Positions 59,901 through 64,000 of a stretch of DNA of 64,000 bases are shown here, one piece after another. The notes under the pieces are model-generated. The model did not search any database. It was not told the DNA's origin and saw only the letters and a program-made list of their open reading frames with translations. The stretch covers positions 109,732-173,731 of the forward strand of contig VZRS01002658.1 in assembly GCA_013398055.1 (NCBI GenBank). Direction: 5' to 3'. Positions within the stretch are counted from its first letter, which is position 1. Every line of letters starts with the position of its first letter. The position numbers and the translations under genes are program-made. Origin of the DNA: Ifrita kowaldi (Eukaryota > Chordata > Aves > Passeriformes > Cinclosomatidae).

Positions 59901-62236
59901 ACTGAGAAAGGAGTAATCCCTTCTGCCCACTTACTATGGGACTCAAATTGTAAGAGTTAGTAGTAATTTAAGCATTTTAAGGAAACAGAGGCAATAGCAG
60001 AGTCAGCAACTACCAAGCCCAACTTCATCAGTAGTCAAAGAACTACTGCATGGAGAGCCTAAATGGAACAAATTTTCAACTGAGTGTCCTGCTACTTAAG
60101 TTCCCACTGACAGAACATAATCACAATCAAAGACTCATTTAGAAACAGCTGTTCACTATTCTTTGTGGCACATTTTATATGACCCATACTCTTTTATAGC
60201 TTTGTGCAATTTTGGTTTCCTCAGAACTTAACCCACTTACTCCAGGGTTTTGTGCTCAGTATAATATCAACAAGGTCTGGAAAAGCACAGAAGCTTTTAA
60301 ACACTCTGATAATCACGTTTGATGAACATTTGCTGAACAGCTGTCTTAAGAGGATTTCTAAAGACACTTTCAGTGAAATCCACAGCAGAAACTCATTTTA
60401 GCACAGATGAAACCGGACTTCTATCAATACAGCCATTTCAAAAACCCTTCATAAGTTGCACCAGTGAAAAATGGCATTATTGCACATGGCTTGCACTACA
60501 CTTCGACCAGCCTATTAGTCAGGAATTACACACACTAAATACAATTATGCTCTAAAAAGAACTAGTGTAGAAATTTCTCACGTATACCTTATACCGGGTG
60601 CTTAGTCATCAGGCAATATTGGAAAAACACCAGTTTGAGGCTGAAGCTGCTTCTACATGGCATTCACAGCTGAGGCATCAGTTACACACATAACCTGCCT
60701 CCCCTTCTCTTGAACCATCCAAGTTATATTACTGTAGTCAAGTGTAAATCACAAATATACACATAAGAGCCCATAATACTGTGTTTAAGAAGCTGTAAAA
60801 ACCTTAATTCACTAATTAGGCTTTTGTAGTTATTTTGACCCAGTTTATGGCATTCTTGTTACAGTATTCTTCCCCAAGGTGCTACTCTAGAAGCAAGATA
60901 GCAAGAATAAGATTATTTTAGAGTCGTATTGTGAGTTGAAACAGCTGTAAGTGGAAGATGGAAGTGACAACTGTGCTTCTTTGTTTACTGTCTTTTCCTT
61001 TAAACCTCTCTCCTTTGGAAACTCAGCCTAACACTTCTTTCTACAAGGCAAATCAAAACCATGACTTCTGCAACAACGTTACATGCACCCTTCTACTTAC
61101 TGTTTCACATTCCTTGCCAACACAATTCTTATTTTTCTGATCACTTACTGCATAAATACTTTTCCAATTCCATGAGACTTTGTCTTCTCCAACTATTAAT
61201 ACTTACAGATGGAGAATTTTTTTTTATAATTTCATTATTTACATACCACCCACCAATTCAACATGAGAGATAAGCACATTTTAGCTGAGACTAGTTTGCT
61301 TACAGCCTTGTTTATTCATTTTACCTTGCTGACTTCCTTATAAGCCAGCATTTAAGACATCAACTCGAGGGCATTACACAGCAATAAGCCTTTAAAGTCG
61401 CTGTTGCCTGCAAAAATTCTGGCATGTAGTTGGCTAAACAATGACTACTGCATATGTTTTAAAGCATTAAATCGTATTAACACTCAAAAATCTTTCATAT
61501 CATGGCAGATTCATAGAGATTTAGCACTCACATTTCTTATTTCTACTTGAAAGATTGATTCCTTTGATGGAATAAGCAGTAAAATATATGCATAAGGCTT
61601 ATCAGGGATCTTCTTCCAAGCTGAGTAATTTTCTTCTGCCCAGATTAGCAAGTCATTTACAACAAATTTAAAAGTGCATTATAAAACTCTTCACTGATAA
61701 TTCTCTCCCATGAAACAAACAATATTTCCTCAAGGATTGCTTAGGAACAGTTCGCTTTTAGCATTGTTTCTGTTATTACTTGCACGTATACAGTGCCACC
61801 TGCTGGCTTAGCCGTTTCATGTTTTTCAGCTTCAGTTGTCTGGTCACTGTGTAAACACCAAAGCTAAAAACACCAGTACAAACTCCTGTCCCCTCTATTC
61901 TTCCAATAAAAAATGGTGTTAGAGGTATTACAGCAGAAATATTTTTAAAGTCTTACCAACCAAGATACGGGCTACATACACAGTACTTAAACTCAGGACA
62001 TGTGAAATCCAAGCTCTAGAATTCAATCACAAATCCGAGGTTGAAACCTCAAATACTTAACATGCAGAATTTACCTATGAAAGGAAAGCCACTTGACTCC
62101 TTCACACAACACAACTCCTGATGTCATGAGCAGTTCTGCAAAGTACTGTGTCTCAATTCCTTCTTCTTCATGCTTTTTAAACTGGATACCAGATGTCGTC
62201 AACAGTTCAATAGAGTCCTGAGCATACATATCTTCT
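44835..62236 (-). CDS. CNOT7: CNOT7 (CAF1 deadenylase), last four coding exons (5' partial)
   Basis: Catalytic deadenylase subunit of the CCR4-NOT complex, which shortens mRNA poly(A) tails in the cytoplasm (family knowledge). Four minus-strand exons join in phase: 62236-62075, 56466-56322, 47873-47763, 44963-44835. They give 181 residues equal in length to human residues 105-285 and, as far as I remember, the same in sequence. Two of the four DEDD active-site acids are visible: D161 in HSGYDFGYL and D230 in HQAGSDSLLTG; D40 and E42 are on exons outside the window. The C-terminus EEEANKQS distinguishes it from CNOT8. A provirus lies in the intron between the second and third of these exons. 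Confidence 0.98.
44964..47762 (-). other. CNOT7: CNOT7 last coding intron
   Basis: 2.8 kb, AT-rich, no transposon or exon recognised. The C/A low-complexity tract near 47476-47520 is T/G-rich in CNOT7 sense. Confidence 0.7.
47763..47873 (-). CDS. CNOT7: CNOT7 exon, residues 207-243
   Basis: Minus-strand acceptor TTTTTCAG, donor GAGAA/GTAGGT, 111 nt, phase 0 at both ends. It encodes GGLQEVAEQLELERIGPQHQ, then AGSDSLLTGMAFFKMRE, including catalytic D230. Confidence 0.97.
48960..49143 (-). repeat. 3' LTR of the provirus, truncated
   Basis: Only the U3-side 180 bp or so remains; the rest of the LTR (about 250 bp, in CNOT7 sense its 3' part) is absent and host-like sequence begins near 48960. 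At the inner tip it has a longer form, TGTCCTGGTTCCAGCCAGG in minus sense, than the 5' LTR. Confidence 0.85.
49144..49161 (-). other. candidate polypurine tract of the provirus
   Basis: In minus sense AGAATAAGGGATGGATAA abuts the 3' LTR tip, the expected place and composition for the plus-strand primer of reverse transcription. Confidence 0.6.
49440..49925 (-). pseudogene. integrase C-terminal remnant of the provirus
   Basis: Minus strand. After an apparent deletion junction near 49920 the sequence resumes in the late integrase core (a DTWAREHG segment, then the proline-rich loop and the ERYNG-type catalytic glutamate area with changes), followed by the C-terminal domain. Zinc-binding HHCC domain and the first catalytic aspartates are missing. 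Stops and frameshifts are present. Confidence 0.75.
50060..51080 (-). pseudogene. reverse transcriptase (pol) remnant of the provirus
   Basis: Minus strand. LTVDYHGLNKVTPPL marks the RT fingers region (about 50940), PTICHG and YIDDIVVWG the palm active site (about 50660-50750), and QFLGGKWQDG the thumb start. A second frame (about 50422-50061) carries the connection region, ending TPIEKEILA. At least two frame changes and an internal stop; not functional. Orientation of the whole element is set by this domain. Confidence 0.93.
51089..51310 (-). pseudogene. protease C-terminal remnant of the provirus
   Basis: Minus-strand sequence includes, in a neighbouring frame, an ILGIDYL-type segment typical of the end of retroviral aspartic proteases, followed by a linker reaching toward reverse transcriptase. 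Frame changes within the stretch. The active-site DTG part was not identified. Confidence 0.6.
51560..52700 (-). pseudogene. gag-like region of the provirus, broken
   Basis: Three overlapping minus-strand frames (about 52643-52371, 52386-51997, 51955-51563) in different registers lie between the LTR leader and the protease end, where gag belongs. The upstream piece is acidic and glutamine/glutamate-rich; the downstream pieces are tryptophan- and basic-rich. Assignment rests on position plus vague similarity to bird retroviral Gag; no zinc-knuckle motif was identified. Several frameshifts. Confidence 0.5.
53479..53496 (-). other. possible primer-binding site of the provirus
   Basis: In minus sense, TGGCACCCAGTGTGCA begins 9 nt inside the 5' LTR. 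TGG start and position fit a primer-binding site; I could not assign the tRNA with confidence. Confidence 0.4.
53506..53941 (-). repeat. 5' LTR of the provirus (complete, 436 bp)
   Basis: Bounded by TG...CA on both strands (+ strand TGTCATGG to GGCTGGACA). Its last 150 bp on the + strand (53789-53938) align without gaps to 48984-49133 of the other LTR, with 12 mismatches by eye. Confidence 0.88.
53942..56321 (-). other. CNOT7: CNOT7 intron right of the provirus
   Basis: No transposon or exon recognised. AT-rich intron. Confidence 0.65.
56322..56466 (-). CDS. CNOT7: CNOT7 exon, residues 158-206
   Basis: Minus-strand acceptor TTTGCAG, donor AAG/GTAAGT, 145 nt. It encodes GYDFGYLIKILTNSNLPEEE and on to YLMKSCKNLK. 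It includes catalytic D161. Confidence 0.97.
56467..62074 (-). other. CNOT7: CNOT7 intron
   Basis: 5.6 kb without recognised exon or transposon. Contains the local repeat cluster at 58565-58645. Confidence 0.7.
58565..58645. repeat. short direct-repeat and palindrome cluster
   Basis: CTTC-A10-G followed by a T run occurs twice (from 58565 and 58594). The perfect 12-bp palindrome TTCTTTAAAGAA occurs at 58613-58624 and 58634-58645, 21 bp apart. Confidence 0.85.
62075..62236 (-). CDS. CNOT7: CNOT7 exon, residues 105-158
   Basis: Minus-strand acceptor TTTTAG, donor CATAG/GTAAAT, 162 nt. It begins with the last base of a threonine codon, then EDMYAQDSIELLTTSGIQF and on to WLSFH, within the RNase D-like fold. 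The upstream exons were not found between 62237 and 64000. Confidence 0.97.
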
Positions 62237-64000
62237 CTAAAAACAGAGAGGAAAAGTAAATTTCCAAGATCTACAAGCCTCAGTGATGAAACATTTCTTT
62301 TTTGTTATTCATTCCACAGACTTCAGTAGCACAGAGCAGGAGCAATTTGACTTTGTTCCAGGTTAATTACAAAACCAAGCATTTTTCAAAGCTTTTTTTT
62401 TTTAACTTTCATTATCATTTCACCATTCCAAACACCTCCCTTCTTACCACCTTCATTACAAAATTAGTTCCTGCTCCTCCTTCCAGTTACCTATAACCAC
62501 TCTTGTGGAAGCCTACAGATGAAAGCCGATCTATGGAACTTACTTGGTAAAATATCCGTATTAATTAAATGAATTGTGACAAATTAAATGTAACAGCTGA
62601 AGCACTAACACATTACATTACAGAACTATGAACAATACATTCCAGATCCCAGTACTGAATTAGTCCTGTGGATAACATTTCCCAAAAGCTTTTTGGGATT
62701 TAACCTTACATAAATGTTTAGACATGTCTTCATCAAAACTTCTTTCTCAATAAAATTGAAAATTGAGTACTTGCTCCATCTAGTCAATCCTTAAAATTCA
62801 GGTAACCTAACCTCTTCTTTCTAAACAACCCATTTCAACTTTAAAAGCCTATTTTGGACCTAAAATTTAACAGGATGAAATAAAAATTCCTTTATGATTT
62901 GTTTGATCCTCTCCTTCCGCTGTGTTTATTCCCTTTAACACCAACTTTTTTTTTTTGTGATGTCTTAAGGACTTCATGCTGAAATTCATGTTTTGGAGTT
63001 TATCATCCCCCTAAAGTTTCATCTGTATCATCATTACAAAAACACAGAATGGTTAAATAAAGAAAAATAAAATAATTCAAGCTAAGTCTACTTAGAAAAT
63101 GACATTCATTTTACTATCCACAACATACTACTCCACGAAGTTTCTTCAGTGTACAGTTTTAAATTTTAATAAAAACCAATCAAAACAAAAACCAACCAAA
63201 CAAAAAAACCCCAGACAAGACAACCAATATATCAAACTTGACTATTACATTCATAGACCTATATTCCCTATTCCTAATAGCAAGTCGTCATTCTTTAGAA
63301 CATAGAGATACACCCTCAAGATGTGTTACATCTTTTTTCCTCCCTCCCATACAGCTGCTCATTACTTCTCCAGCGTTGAGGCATCAGCTTCTCAACACCT
63401 GTCTATCTCCATAAAGAACCCATCCAAAACAAACACACCATTTAACAAAAAGGGGGTTTCATTCTAGCTGCTGCTCTGCACTAATCAGGTGCATAGTATG
63501 ATTAGAGAAATATTTACGCTCTTTAAAAGCACACTAAAACAACACCTGGCTGGAACTACACGCACAAAACTTTACCTTCTAGGAAAAACCAACAGCTGTT
63601 TTGCTTTAGGAGGAGAACCCTTGGCACACTGCCACTTCCCAAAAGGATGTTTAGACAAAAATGAGTAAGTTGTCCATCCATGTAAAAAAAAAAAATATAC
63701 ATATATATTCATTTTTCATGCAATACTTACCAAGCCTGTATTTCTCTACAACCACCCCCACTATCGACTAGTAACAAGGTAATTTGGTGATTACCTGTAT
63801 CTTGCCTTACTAAGCTATCTTATCTCTGCAGCATCTAGCACAAATGGATGGAAAACTACTTTTGGTTTAAGTTGTTTGATATCAAGTAGACCTTTGAAGC
63901 TCAGAAGATAAATGAAGTGCAGCAAACGCTCTTCTTCATAGATCACAGTTTGGAAGTTATTAATTCACTCCTCTTTCTCCCATAATTAGTAGGATTATTA
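62237..64000 (-). other. CNOT7: CNOT7 intron (partial)
   Basis: No upstream CNOT7 exon found. Contains a C/A low-complexity tract (about 63175-63222) and an A-run with TA repeats (about 63684-63710). Confidence 0.7.

Noticed and set aside
1..64000. tRNA, rRNA, snRNA or microRNA genes
   Set aside because: I saw no convincing conserved boxes by eye; a covariance-model scan was not possible, so small RNA genes cannot be excluded.

Overview
The window is vertebrate nuclear DNA, almost certainly from a bird. It holds small exons in kilobase-scale GT-AG introns, several CR1 LINE 3' ends (the dominant avian retroposon), and an endogenous retrovirus whose LTR tip resembles LTRs common in neoavian and passerine genomes. 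Nothing looks prokaryotic; the open frames of 60-140 codons are mostly chance frames in introns, repeats or antisense. Exons were found by reading splice sites and comparing the translated pieces with human ZDHHC2 and CNOT7 as I remember them; no search was run.

Left part (1 to about 35.4 kb, + strand): ZDHHC2, a DHHC-type protein S-palmitoyltransferase. Exon 1 (start codon and first membrane segment) lies before the window. Exons 2 to 12 are all present, phase-consistent and bounded by GT/AG, giving 323 residues and the stop codon at 27829. The last two coding exons and the proximal 3' UTR occur twice, in a near-identical direct duplication (26213-30487 and 30489-34745) joined by a single N. 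This is probably an assembly or haplotype artefact.

Middle (about 35.4 to 43.3 kb): the space between two convergent genes, with two short CR1 pieces and possible distal polyadenylation signals. Base composition of the + strand changes by eye from T/G-rich to A/C-rich near 38.7 kb, as expected where convergent transcription units meet.

Right part (about 43.3 to 64 kb, - strand): the 3' four coding exons of CNOT7, the CAF1-type DEDD deadenylase of the CCR4-NOT complex, encoding residues 105-285; the 5' exons lie beyond the window. Its 8.4-kb intron (47874-56321) contains a degraded provirus of about 5 kb in the same orientation as CNOT7, with one complete LTR, one truncated LTR, broken gag/pro/pol, an internal deletion that joins the RT-connection region to late integrase, and no recognisable env.

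The two genes are tail-to-tail neighbours, as in human 8p22 and its avian counterpart. They are functionally unrelated (membrane palmitoylation; mRNA deadenylation). I found no new gene system. The points most worth checking are the terminal-exon duplication, the two short in-frame-skippable ZDHHC2 exons, and the sense-oriented provirus.
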